Below, piece after piece: positions 1 through 10,902 of a stretch of 64,000 nucleotides of DNA. Made by a program: the position numbers and the translations under genes. Each line of letters opens with the position of its first letter. The stretch's first letter is position 1. The DNA comes from Diplolepis rosae (taxonomy: Eukaryota > Arthropoda > Insecta > Hymenoptera > Diplolepididae), in contig JAPYXD010000754.1 of NCBI GenBank assembly GCA_030998225.1, forward strand, positions 1,116,001 to 1,180,000, given 5' to 3'. A model generated the notes under the pieces. It did no database searches, was not told the DNA's origin, and worked only from the letters and a program-made list of their open reading frames with translations.

Positions 1-296
1 TTGTTATCAATGGTGGATATCCTGAGAATGTGAGTACATCACGTCCAAAATAATCAAAAATATACTTTACTTAAATTATTATAAAACCATTGAACAAATT
101 ATCACTGTCATTTGTATTTGATCTTTGCAAACAAGTTAAAAATTATGTAACTAAACAATTATAGGTTCACCTATTGTTTCAGCAATTGTTAAAATGTCTT
201 AATTTTTATAATAACAAGGTAACATTTTTATCCCGATAATAAGTTAGGAATGAGGATCAGTCAGTGAAGGACACAATCGTTAATAAAGTGAAACAA

Positions 297-349
297 ATTG
301 TATTTATTCAAACAATATAAGTTAATTTAAAAAATAAAAGTTAAACCAA
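297..349. repeat. left flanking direct repeat of the 350-914 palindrome
   Basis: This stretch (TTGTATTTATTCAAACAATA...AAACCAA) recurs in the same orientation with some mismatches at 915-967 (TTGTATTTGTTCGAACAATA...AAACCAA), exactly flanking the palindrome. It may be a pre-existing tandem duplication into which the palindrome inserted, or an unusually long target duplication. Confidence 0.7.
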
Positions 350-914
350 CCCTAGTGAACCGGCTGAACGCTAGGATTACTGCAGCATGAGCTGCAGTGT
401 AAACCTAGCGTAAAGTAGCAATATAACTCATGAAAGCAACGAAATAAATATTTAACTTGTTTGCATCCTTATTGTACGTCAAAATTAATATTAAAAGGTA
501 ATAAAGATATGCAATAATTTTATTTTTTAGCGTCCAAAACTAAAAAAAACATAATACCTGTCACTGAAGGCAGTGCAGTGATTCACAATTTGCGGAACGT
601 CTCCACGGTTTGAGTTGACCATTGGTTGGAGTGAGACACAATTACACTTTCGTCTCATTCTAACCAATGTCAATCCTTACGGTGGAGACATGTAAAATGG
701 TGAACCACTGCACTGCCTTCAATGACAGGTATTATGTTTTTTTGGTTTTTAATGCTAAGAAATAAAATTATTTTATATCTTTATTACCTTTTAACATAGA
801 ATAAGGATACGAATCAGTTGAATATTTATTTTGTCACTTTCATGAGTTATATTGCTATCTTTACGCTAGGTTTACGCTGCAGCGTGAACCTAGCGTTCAA
901 CCGGTTCACTAGGG
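350..914. mobile_element. 565-bp near-perfect palindromic element
   Basis: The sequence from CCCTAGTGAACCGG at 350 is mirrored by CCGGTTCACTAGGG ending at 914, with the centre near 632. The arms stay alignable to the centre, so the whole element would fold into one hairpin. It has no coding capacity. The copies flanking it (297-349 and 915-967) are direct repeats of each other, listed separately. The superfamily is unknown; a foldback-type or palindromic MITE is likely. Confidence 0.85.
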
Positions 915-967
915 AATTGTATTTGTTCGAACAATAAAAGTTTATCTTAAAGAACAAAGGTCAAACC
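915..967. repeat. right flanking direct repeat of the 350-914 palindrome
   Basis: This is the partner of 297-349. The two copies are imperfect, which argues for an old event. Confidence 0.7.
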
Positions 968-1394
968 AATTGTATTTGTTAAAGAATAAAATCGAAAAAT
1001 ATGGCAAAGGCAAACAGATAATTAAAGAAAGATTGACAGAGCTTGGGGGGAGATGAGGGGCCACCCATTATTCTTTAACGCAGAATTTGAGATCGCTTAA
1101 AAAGATCTAGGAACGTACCACAGCGAATGTATGAGTTCCAAATCTTTTGTAACTGTCGAACTGCACTATACCCGTACTTCACGCTGGTAATCTTTTCAAA
1201 GATTTTCGAAGATTCTACACAGTATTTCTGTTCACAAGACCATTTTTACCTTGACAGTGTGTCCTTTTTATATTATATTTTTACGTGATGTTACGCATTA
1301 CGCAGTTTCACGCTGTGCATGACATAGTTATATACATCTTTTTCTATGGGTGTGTTTTCTGTTTCCTAGTAACTTCTCTAGATTTTTCCCCAGA

Positions 1395-1778
1395 CAGTGG
1401 CGGATTAGGCTTCGTCCTTCCTTGTCTGCGGTAGTGTGTCCAGATTTGACACGCGAACGTTACGCACACAACGCCAACAACAGTACGTAAGTGAGAATGG
1501 TTGCGCGCGCAGCGTAGTGTCTGCTGTTCGCAGTGGTTCTCTGAGTTTGCTCTGGTTAAAGGCTCCTTATCAAAGAGAGGAAACCAGAGAAATCTCAGAG
1601 AACCACTGCGAAGAGCAGACACACTACGCTGCATGCGCAACCATTCTCACTTACGTACTGCTGTTGGCGTTGTGTGCATAACGTTCGCGTGTCAAATCTC
1701 GACACACTGGTCTGCGGTCGTCTTTGAGCGCGAAAGGTAGACATAGACAAGGATGGAGGAAGCCTTAATCCACCACTG
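1395..1778. mobile_element. hAT-type palindromic MITE with 8-bp target duplication
   Basis: The termini are CAGTGGCGGATTAGGC (1395) and GCCTTAATCCACCACTG (ending 1778). The element is a palindrome over nearly its full 384 bp, centred near 1580. The flanking octamers TCCCCAGA (1387-1394) and TCCCCTGA (1779-1786) match at 7 of 8 positions. A CAGTGG-like terminus with an 8-bp duplication is typical of hAT elements. The open frames across it on both strands are by-products of the CpG-rich palindrome, not genes. Confidence 0.85.
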
Positions 1779-2255
1779 TCCCCTGACCTAGCTGTGCATA
1801 TTATACATTCAAATTTTAGTGTATAGTGATACGTGCATTCATAAAAAAAAAAATAAAACTGATGTAATGGAAAATCCGAAAATCGAAAAACGTAAGGTAA
1901 AGTCATCACTCTTCCGAAATCTCAAGATAATGAACAAAAAAACCTCGGTTTCAATATTTATTCACAAAAAACACTATTGTCACACAAGTTATTAGTAAAA
2001 AGAGTACATTTTTAATAAATTTTGTTAAATTTGGATAGTATTTATATTAGGGTTCATGCGCTTTATCATATTCTTGAACCACCAATATATTAACCCATTT
2101 CTCGATTGATTCCTCTAGTTCGTTCATTTACTTACCAATATATTTAGTTATTTATGAGTACATGTTTCCATTTATTCAATCTGGAATTCGTTTTCATTAT
2201 TTTCAAGTTTTTATTACTTTTTATTTTCAATAAAGTATTTTTTCTACATCTATTA

Positions 2256-3513
2256 AGTGTACAACTTTGCTTCCGCCATTTTTCGATAGATGGCTGCAGC
2301 GGTAAGTGCTGGTCGAAATAGGCAGATCAAAAATGTCAAACAGTAAACTTGGACATCTGTCAACATAACGACAGCACCAAATTAGTGAACTTGAGTTTAC
2401 ATCATAAATTTATTTTCGATCGAAGATGTCAGTTTTCAAGCCAAATTCTTGTCATTTGCGGGAAGTTTTGATTTTCTACTTTCATGCGAAGAAAATTTCG
2501 GCTGAGGCTCATTGAAGCCTCTCAAGTACTTACGATGAGGCTGCTTTTATTGAAAGAACGTGTCTTGAATGGTTTCAACGCTTCAAGAGCAGTGATTTTG
2601 ATGTCGAAGACCGGCATAGCGGTGGAAAAGAGAAAATTTTCGGAGATTCCGAATTGGAGGCATTACTTGCTGAAGACTCGCGCCAAACGCAAGAATAATT
2701 GGCAGAATCATTGAGAGTGACTCAAAAAGCCATTTTGAAACGCCTCAAAGCCATGGGAATGATTCAGAAGCAAGGAAATTGGGTTCCGTACGAGTTGAAG
2801 CCGAGAGATGTTGAACGGTGTTTCTTTGCTTGTGAACAGTTGCTTTAAAGACAGATTCGGAAAGAGTTTTCACATCACATTGTGATCGGCGACGAAAAAT
2901 GGGTCCACTACGATAATCCTAAGCGCAGAAAATCATGGGGATACGTCGACGGCCAGACCGAATATTCACGCTGCCAAGGTTATGCTCTACATTTTGTGGG
3001 ACCAACTCGGTGTGGTGTATTATGAGCTGTTGAAACCGAGTAAAACCAACACAGGGGATTGGTATCGAATGCAATTGATGCGTTTGAGCCAAACATTGAA
3101 GGAGAAACGGCCATAGTACCAAGAGAGACACGACAATGTTATCCTCCAGCATAACAATGCTCAGCTACATGTCGCAAGACCAATCACAACATACTTGGAA
3201 ACGCTGAATTGGAAGGCTTTATCCCACCCGCCATACTCTCCAGACGTTACTCCTTCCGATTAGCATTTGTTTCGATCGATGGCACACGGCCTGGCTCATC
3301 AGAATTTCCAGTCTTATGAAGAAGTCAAAAAATGGATCGATTCGTGGATCGCCTCAAAGCACGCATCGTTTTTTCGAGATGGTATCCAACAAATGACAAA
3401 AGGATGGAAAAAATGGCCAGCGACGGACAGTATTTTTAATCATAAATAGGTAATCACTTTTTAAGAATGCAGCCTCAAATTTTGGAAAAACGGCAGAAAC
3501 AAAGTTGTACAGA
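2256..3513 (+). mobile_element. mariner element, full length, decayed (mariner 1)
   Basis: The TIRs begin AGTGTACAACTTTGC at 2256 and end GCAAAGTTGTACAGA-like at 3513 (AAACAAAGTTGTACAGA). Each is flanked by TA (2254-2255, 3514-3515). The 1258-bp length is normal for mariner, and both TIRs are intact enough to pair. The transposase inside is dead. It sits in intron 2, sense-opposite to the host gene. Confidence 0.93.
2425..3450 (+). pseudogene. mariner transposase pseudogene (mariner 1)
   Basis: Translated similarity to mariner transposase is clear in pieces. An N-terminal part (ATG at 2425, HLREVLIFYFHAKK) is cut by a stop after AEAH. Then come EWFQRFKSSDFDVEDR, the VTQKAILKRLKAMGM helix-turn-helix, GNWVPYELKPRDVER, GDEKWVHYDNPKRRKSWGY and a C-terminal part from 3267 (HGLAHQNFQSYEEVKKWIDS). 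The damage includes several in-frame stops (for example TAA after TQE near 2696) and frameshifts after the SWGY motif. The catalytic GDEKW aspartate is present. The HDNA motif reads HNNA, so the second aspartate is lost. The third D of SPDVTPSD is kept but followed by a stop. Confidence 0.92.
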
Positions 3514-4467
3514 TAATAAAATAATGAAAAATTATTATTCACGGTTTGTTTATTCAAGTCCATGTAGGTTATTTAATTAGGAATCTATTTATTCACTGTT
3601 TTAAGTTGTTTCAAAATATCTTCTGAAAATAATAAGTCAACACATTTTGTAAGAGAAATTTTACATTCTTACGAAAATCCATTCTCAAATTCCTTAAAAA
3701 CTATTTTAATTTAATGGAAATCGTGTTTTAGTGTATAATGAAACTTATGAATACGTAATTAATACCAATTCACATGTTTTACTCTAGTAGTGTTAAGTAG
3801 TGTTTATGAAGACTTTACAACACATGTAGAGTGATGACAATGACCCTCGCGACATTTTTTTATACAAAGAGAAAAATATAATGCAATTCGAAAAAAATGT
3901 CAAAATGAGTGCCATAGTTATGTTTTACAAACGCTTCAGAATAAAACCAACATACCTTGATTATTTTTCGCGCTGAAATATTGACACTAGATCAAAATTT
4001 CTTCAGGCGCCAAAAATTATTTTTCTTTGATACCCGCGCGGGAAATGGGATTTTGAAGCCTTGGCGCGAAACACTAAAATTGATTGATTTCACGATTAAA
4101 GATAAGTCCATGTGATAAAACGTACTTTTCCACACTAGTGATGGGAAAGTTTCGGAATATTCGAATTCCAACCTCAATTTTTAGTTTACTGTTACAGGTG
4201 AGCCTATAATTTTTGACCGTAGTATATATAAATAATGATTCATTCTGTTATGCTTTTTCGATGTTTTAGAGATATATTGGTAACCTTCTATTCCAAAACA
4301 AACATCTTGCAGGCATTACCATACAAGTTTACGCAGAGTCTAATTCGTATTCTACGTTTGTAAACATTAAGGAGAATGCAGATGAAGTTTTAAATTTTAT
4401 AGACCGTATGTCCTAGATAAACTCTAGATACGAAGAACTAATTACTGGACAATTTTTTTTCAATCTC

Positions 4468-4494
4468 GTAATATATATATATATATATATATAT
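4468..4494. repeat. (TA)n microsatellite
   Basis: This is a run of alternating TA about 27 bp long in unremarkable intron sequence. Confidence 0.9.
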
Positions 4495-4671
4495 GTACAA
4501 CTACAATCCCGGCGCATTCATTACTATACACAGCGTAATGGTTCTTAAATTTAATGAGCGCCAAAAGGCAAAAAATGTTCAATTTCAAACACAGTTAAAA
4601 AGTTATTTGATATAAAGAGTGGAGTGTGTGACATATTCGAATAATATCTACTTTGATAATATTTATTTTAA

Positions 4672-5273
4672 GGGGTAACACCACTCTAGCGGCCAAAGAA
4701 AAGGACTAATTTCAAGAATTTTTTTCTGAAATACAATAATGGGAATAGAAAAAATTTTCAATTGGATTTCTTCAGCATACATCTGCCTATAGAAAAAAAT
4801 CTTTTTAATACTATTTCCGTACAAAGTGGCGGCGAGAGAGCTAATCTCCACAATGACCTTTTTAAAAAGTAGCAAAAGTAGCACTTTTGAAGGACAAAGT
4901 TCGATTTTTCACCAAAAAATCACCATTAAATTCTTTGTAAACAAAAAATTAAAATCGGATCGAAAATTTCATACGTAGTTCCATGTAAAATTTAATTGTG
5001 AAACTACATACAAAAATTCAACTTGATTAATGCAACCGTTTTGAAGCAATCAGTTCGCTACTATTGAAAAAAGTCGTTCCTAGAAAAATGCGTTCAAAGT
5101 TTCAGAGAGCGTGCTACGCGAGTGGTCGGCCGTGCTTAGCGGACGCTCCCAAGGTCCGCGGGAAACTTTTTTCACCATAAAACCAAGTTCATTTTGCTTT
5201 TATGATATCAAAGCATTGTTTAAGCCAAAACAAAATTTTTGATTTTTTGACAATTCTAGAGTGGTGTTACCCT
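4672..5273. mobile_element. TTAA-flanked piggyBac-type MITE next to the 45-bp exon
   Basis: The TIRs are GGGGTAACACCACTCTAG (4672) and CTAGAGTGGTGTTACCCT (ending 5273), flanked by TTAA (4668-4671 and 5274-5277). It is 602 bp with no coding capacity. It has a CG-rich interior patch at 5108-5162. TTAA duplication is the piggyBac signature. The right end lies only 21 nt from the donor of the nAChR 45-bp exon. Confidence 0.85.
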
Positions 5274-5298
5274 TTAATTTATTAGTGACTTCACTCAC

Positions 5299-5343
5299 CT
5301 GTTCTACCCAGAGATTTGTCGTCATGATTTGATTTTTAAGATT
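5299..5343 (-). CDS. nAChRalpha4: nicotinic acetylcholine receptor alpha subunit, conserved 45-bp exon
   Basis: The 45 nt encode NLKNQIMTTNLWVEQ, which directly continues the SQLIDV end of the exon at 57735. This is the family's well-known 45-bp exon. It carries the loop D tryptophan (NLW) of the complementary face of the agonist site. On the minus strand the acceptor is TTGTTTCGTTTCAG (AG at 5345-5344) and the donor is GTGAGT (5298-5293); both junctions are phase 0. It is too short to stand out as an ORF and was recognised by protein similarity. The following exon (normally starting SWYDY or similar) was searched for by eye in 1-5298 and not found, so it should lie beyond the left edge of the window. 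Confidence 0.95.
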
Positions 5344-5408
5344 CTGAAACGAAACAATAAAATTATGTCATTTATTCGAAATTTCAATAAATCCATTGTT
5401 ATTGTTAA

Positions 5409-5597
5409 CCCATTGGCATATTTTGACGAGTTGCACTCGCCATTTAAAATTTATAAATTTATTAATATTTTATTTTATTAATGCATTCTGTTGCACTTAT
5501 TGAGGTTTTTTTCCACCTTCATCAATTTTCTGTTAAACTGAAAATTAAATCATATTTCTAGACAAGTTTTTACACAGAAAAATCATAGGCCAATGGG
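5409..5597. mobile_element. short TTAA-type MITE upstream of the 45-bp exon
   Basis: The left end is TTAA|CCCATTGGCATA (5405-) and the right end is AGGCCAATGGG|TAAA (ending 5597). The TIR is about 13 bp, the total is 189 bp, and the right TTAA has decayed to TAAA. On the gene strand it ends 65 nt upstream of the exon acceptor, so it may overlap the branch-point region. Confidence 0.65.
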
Positions 5598-6896
5598 TAA
5601 ATAAATTGTTGGTATTATATTAAAAAGTAAAATGTCTTATTCTGAAAAATAGATTTTAAAACTGGAAATGCGAAAAGTTGGAATTAATCATTCTCTCGTA
5701 AATTTGGCTGTCATGGACAATGCATTATAATTTTAGGGACTGCACTGAACTGCAAGTAATTATACAGTTTGCAAGGGCTTGGTGCAAATCTCACCAAAAT
5801 TGTAGATGTTAACGTATGTATAAATGCAGACATAATATACATATCTGTATGATTGGAATAAACTGTGCGACTAATTGGATTATTAATATGTAATTTGATA
5901 CTTATGTTAAAGTAAATGTTCAGAAATGTAATGTTTTAAAAAAATCGAAATTTTCATCATTTGATTCGAATTGTCTGCCCATCATAGCGATTGTGCTTGG
6001 AATCTGAATACTCAGAACTTTGCTAAGGACCTATTGTGAAATTGGGTTATTGAAGATGTCAGGCGAATTCATCGTGTGATACGATTCGGAAATCGACGAC
6101 ATAGACAGGTAGTGTAAGTTTTCTTCCAGTGTCAAGCGACTCAATAAGATTCCTCATTAAACGATCATAAGTTTCGTAAATTAAGAGAATTCCATGTACC
6201 GATTCATTTTGTTTGCTTTTCTTCTGTATAAGTGCTTTTGTTTGAGATTTTCAATTCAGTACTGATCGGCAAAAAAATAATACTATCAAGAAGAAATGAC
6301 AATAGATTGTTAAGAATGTTTGCCATTTTGCTATACTTCAATTAAATTTTATTACCAAAATGAAGTATAACATTATAGTCTAGGTATTTTAAAATAAAAT
6401 CATAGTTCTTTTAAAGAAACTATAAATTGATCTTCCAAAAAATATACCGTTTATTTATTTGCAAAATTTACTTAGATTTTTCTAAAAATACCTTTTTATT
6501 TTTAAAAATCCAAATCCGCTGACGATTTAGGATACAGCTGTAATTTTCTAGTTAATTTTACTACCCAATTTCGTGAAATATTATGTTGCAGATTAAATTG
6601 AAAGTGGCTCCTTTGAAGCTTTTCTTATCAAAAATGGTTCTTTTAGAGCAATTGTTGGAAAACTCCTAACAGGCCCTAACTTACCCGAGCTTTCATCATA
6701 CCTTGTCCAAGTAAGCAAGGATCCTTTCTTAAAAGTTCAAGTGAAGGGATTAATAATTTTCAATTCATTTTTTATCAAGCTTTGTAATTAGCTAATTGAA
6801 AATAATAACTTGAAATCTGCTAAATCTGACGATAACAGATATATAAAATTTATCTTAACAAATTCAAAATAAAAACAACTGTTTTGACGGATGATG
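5598..6896. other. AT-rich intron without recognised feature
   Basis: I see no gene, TIR pair or repeat here. Confidence 0.6.
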
Positions 6897-7382
6897 AATC
6901 GTTTTTCAAGAAATTTTCTATTATGATTTTACTCTCTCACAAAAGAATGAAAGCCATTACCTTTAATATAATCTGCAAAAACATTTATGTTTCCGAAAAT
7001 TGCCTAAGTCGCAATTTTATGATGACATGCGAAAAAATGTCAAATTTTGTGAAATTATCAGTTTTATGGTTTGAAATGATTACTTATGTTTTTCTCTACT
7101 TTTATATCTTCCGTGGAAAACTGGATGTAAGAAGTAGATTTGTAAATTGCAGAATTCAATTACATGAATTTAATTAAAGATATCACTGCAAAACCAAGAC
7201 AAATTACGTTAAAATTTAAAAATCTGCGCTGCCACTTTGCTGCAACAATATTATTTTCTATGATATTTTTTTTACTCTACATTATATGAATAAACCCAAC
7301 ACAAAAGAGTTTTAAAGTACTTGCTTTCATTCTTTTGCGAGAGAGTAAAAACAAAATGTAAAGATTCTCGAAAAACGATTGC
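6897..7382. repeat. inverted-repeat element, about 490 bp
   Basis: GAATCGTTTTTC...ACTCTCTCACAAAAGAATG at 6897-6960 is the inverse of CATTCTTTTGCGAGAGAGT...GAAAAACGATT at 7328-7382. The arms are about 60 bp around an unrelated centre. The 97-codon open frame starting at 6884 lies across it and has no recognisable domain, so I treat it as chance. Confidence 0.65.
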
Positions 7383-7395
7383 CTAGTCCTCTTAA

Positions 7396-8063
7396 GGTAG
7401 TTCGATCACAAAAATTAGACGTCGGGCAAAAATAGATACTTTTGCTTTCAAGAATAGCAATATTATTATTGAAGAGCTAATTTAAAAGAGAAAAGATTAT
7501 TTTTCATGAAAAAAATTTGAAACACAAAAAAATAATTTTATTAGTAAATTTTATTTTTGCCCAAACTTATTTTCTTATCGCTTCGAGCCAAATTTTTAAA
7601 AATCATGCGATTCTAATAAATCACGGTTCATTTTTTTAGGAAAAAGATTCTCTACAACTTGACCGTTTCCAATTTTTGAAAATGAATTCTTTAATGGCTG
7701 AAATTATAAAAAACTATTTTTCAAAACAAAATTTTTATAAACAAATTTCTGTATTTGATAATAATTAATTCAATTTCAAAAATAGGAAACGGTCATGTTG
7801 TAGAGAATCTTTTTCCTGAAAAAAATAAACAGTGATCTATTAGAATAATCGCATCATTTTTTAAAATTTGGCTCGAAGCCATAAGAAAATAAGTTTGGGC
7901 AAAAATAAAATTTATTAATAAAATTATTCTTTTGTGTTTCAAATTTCTTTCATGAAAAATAATCTTTTCTCTTTTAAATTAGCTCTTCAATAATAATATT
8001 GCTATTCTTGAAAGCAAAATTATCTATTTTTGCCTGAGGTCTAATTTTCGTGAACGAACTACC
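7396..8063. mobile_element. TTAA-flanked palindromic element
   Basis: TTAA|GGTAGTTCGATCAC at 7392 mirrors GTGAACGAACTACC|TTAA at 8067. The arms match over about 300 bp each, including CAATATTATTATTGAAGAGC and its inverse, so nearly all of the 668 bp is palindromic. It is non-coding. A degraded relative lies at 9370-9915. Confidence 0.85.
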
Positions 8064-8139
8064 TTAAAGGTTTCTTGAAAATCTTTCTTATCCAAACATT
8101 CTATTAGACAAACTTGGTTCTTTCAGAAGCAAGATTCTA

Positions 8140-8315
8140 GTTTATTTTGCGAGTGTGAAGTTTGATGTCCGAGCAAAGCGAGATCAACAATCACACGAGT
8201 AAAATAAATGTTTTTCTCGTGTTGCACATGATTTTTGTCTACTGGGGGGTAAAAAATGCATTTGGTTGCCCCGCAGGGGACAATAAAATGCACTTTATGA
8301 CCCGCTAATAGAAAA
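8140..8315. repeat. dispersed repeat S, copy 1
   Basis: This shares a core of about 130-170 bp with 34165-34300 (same orientation) and with 56630-56775 (inverted). Shared landmarks are CACACGAGTAAAA, TTTTTCTCGTGT, TACTGGGGGG, then a CCCC-loop-GGGG hairpin (8260-8280) and AATAAAATGCACTTTATGACC. The role and class are unknown. Confidence 0.7.
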
Positions 8316-8689
8316 AATTAAATTTCCTATCAATCAGTAATTTTGGGTTCATTTTCGAAAATTGTAAGACGACGTTTAATTCTCCGTGGAAATGTAGTTA
8401 CAGAGTTGTAATTGTCGATAATACTTCTGTTTTATATTTCATCCCTTTTTAGTCCGAGTTTTTTCCACGTATTACATGCAAAAAAGATATCTTGAAATTA
8501 AGTCAGCCCGAGTTCCAGACGAGGAGAATAAATTATCATAATTTCTCATCCACGCAAAACTACACTTATAAGTCCCCCCCTCTCATGTTAGAAAATATGT
8601 TTAGATATTTTCGAATTGTGCGCAAGTTGTTCCATAAGGTATTCGATATTTGTAGCAATTATTCGTGATATGACGGTAAAAAGATCCCA

Positions 8690-8778
8690 AACATGCAATG
8701 CGTTATGCAGTTCTAGTACTGGAATGCAACGAGACCCATAGATGGACATATGTGTCCCACTGGACGCAAAAGGGTTGA
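8690..8778. repeat. possible solo end of a piggyBac-type element
   Basis: CACTGGACGCAAAAGGG followed by TTGA at about 8760-8777 looks like the right terminus of a CCCTTTTGCG-type TTAA element. No matching left end was found, so this is tentative. The rest of 8316-9370 shows nothing else except a short CCAGAAAC tandem at 9225-9260. Confidence 0.3.
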
Positions 8779-9369
8779 AATGGAAAAAATTGCAGAATTT
8801 TTACTAAAACGAAGTTAACAGACGTTCCTTATTATCTTCTGATGCGTTAACTTATTATTGTGCAAGATATTTTATGAACAAAAAAAATTATCTTACATAG
8901 TTGGATTAACATATAATGTTTGTTACGTGACTTTCTTGGCCCATGGCCTCAATAATTTTTTTCAAGAGGCTAAATTTCACACCAAAGAGTTTTCGTTTTG
9001 TTGCAACTCCATTAGACCTCAAAAACGATCCTAGTTAACACTTTGTTTTTTTTTATACTGAGATAGTAACATCGGTAAAAAAAATAATTATGCTAATCAT
9101 TAAAGTAGATGTGGCATATTTTACAAATCGAAGTAGTTGAGTCAATCAACCATTTTTTCAGTGTTTAGAGTTTTTCTTTGCGTTGCAGGCATGAGTGTTC
9201 GTTATACAAGTATGGGATAGATACCTAAACCAGAAACTAGAAACCAGAAACCAGAATGCTTTACGTTGGTGACACCTGACAGAAGCAAACGCAATTCCCG
9301 TGTATCCGTTCAGTACGTTGATATCTGACTAACACACTCTTATCACACATTATTACACTGAAGAAACTA

Positions 9370-9915
9370 GAAAAAATTAGGCCTCAGGCAAAAATTCCAA
9401 TTGTTATTGATTATTATTATTGAAGTACAATATTATTATTGAAGGGACCATTCGAAACATAGAAAAAAATTCGAAACAGAGAAAAATAATTTTATTAATA
9501 AATTTTATTTTTGCCCGAACTTTTTTTCTTATCGCTTCGAGCTAAATTTAAAAAAAGTATGCGATTCTAATAAGCAACGGATAACTTTTCAGGGCAAAGA
9601 TTCTCTACAACTTGGCCTTTTCCAATTTGTTTATAAACATTTTTTTATGGAAAATTGCTTTTTAATGGTTTCAGCAATTACTCTCTAAATCTGAATCAGT
9701 AGATTTTGACTGATTCAAATTTAGAGAGTAAAGAATTTATGTGGACAAAACAAAATTTATTAATACAACTATTTTTATGTGTTTCAAATTTTTTCCCTGG
9801 AAAATAATCTTTTCTCTTCTGAATGATCTCATCAATAATAATATTGCTATTTCTGAAAGTAAAATTATTTATTTTTCCCTGAGGCCTAATTTTCGTGAGT
9901 GTACTGCCTTGAGGG
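9370..9915. mobile_element. degraded relative of the 7396-8063 palindrome
   Basis: The arms carry AATTAGGCCTCAGGCAAAAAT at 9377 and the inverse CCTGAGGCCTAATTTTCGTGAG at 9879-9900. Shared with 7396-8063 are the ATTATTATTGAAG block and the CTTATCGCTTCGAGC block. The termini are decayed and no TTAA is left. A 48-bp element (9683-9730) is nested in its middle. Confidence 0.65.
9683..9730. mobile_element. minimal 48-bp copy of the CTCTCTAAAT family
   Basis: This has TA|CTCTCTAAATCTGAATCAGT at the left and TTCAAATTTAGAGAG|TA at the right. It consists of little more than two TIRs meeting and is flanked by TA (9681-9682, 9731-9732). It is the same family as 24078, 42576 and 51747. Confidence 0.75.
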
Positions 9916-10902
9916 ATTACTTCTATTTAATCTGTTCTAAAACGAGGCCCTTTTGGGGAATTTTTTTGTACTCTATTAATAAACAAAGGAAATTTTGAGA
10001 TTAAGGGCTTATTGCGTATGTTTTAAGGTATGAGAATAGTTAAGACTTTAAAAATTTTTTGGTCTCATTTCAAGAATAAGTCTACATAGTATTTTGCTAA
10101 CTGATCAAGATATTTTTGTAAAGTTTTTTCTAGATTCTGCCCTGGAGTCAAACATGGTACAAAAAGGTTGTATAATTCAAAATAAAGACTGTTCAATTCG
10201 TACTAGATATTTCACATAGTTATTAAAAAATAATTTATTTAGTCATTCCGAAAATATTCCGATGCAATTCAAATATTTATGTTTACGATTCAGCCGTTCT
10301 AAATTTATGATTTTGTGACGCAAAAATACAATGCAAACGTAACGGTGTATTGTATGTGTTTATATTTGTGAATATGCTCCATAAAAGTACATATATGTCG
10401 CTAGATATGTATGAGAACACCCAGTTTGCTAAGGAATTGAGAATGAGGTTTATCGTTCTGCAGATTCCTCCTTGTATCTACTTTCGTGATGATTTTCCCC
10501 GCGAAAAGGCTTTCTAACAGTGCATCATCTTTGAAAAGCTCATCAAAAACTTTTACCTGCTCTCTCACCTATTTTATTATGCTGTCCATGACTATTAAAA
10601 TTAAACGAGCAAAGCATTATTGTAGACATAAAAGAAATGTCAAAATTCCGTATTTTTAGAAAGGGATTTTCTCATTCATCAAAACTCATACCTTTCTATT
10701 ATATGTATTATATGCCGAATTATCTTCAAAATTAAAAGCATGTTTTTATCTCTAGTATACTTGCAAATATTACAGAATGTAAATTCCATTTTAAAATCAA
10801 CTTTGCATAAAATCTGTTCTTCCAAGTAGTTACACTATTAGACATTTCTGGAATAAATGATAAATTAAGTATTTATTTAATATTTTTACATTCCCATCAT
10901 GG
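9916..10902. other. AT-rich intron without recognised feature
   Basis: I see no gene or paired repeat here. Confidence 0.55.

Larger units (their letters stand above)
1..5298 (-). other. nAChRalpha4: partial intron 2 of the nAChR gene
   Basis: This begins with the donor GTGAGT at 5298-5293 and runs off the left edge of the window. Its repeats are listed separately. The stretches 1-296, 968-1386, 1787-2253 and 3516-4467 hold AT-rich sequence in which I see nothing recognisable. Confidence 0.8.

Noticed and set aside
1..5298. The next nAChR coding exon after NLWVEQ
   Set aside because: Neither a SWYDY-like nor a PDIVLYNN-like coding stretch with splice sites was found on the minus strand here.
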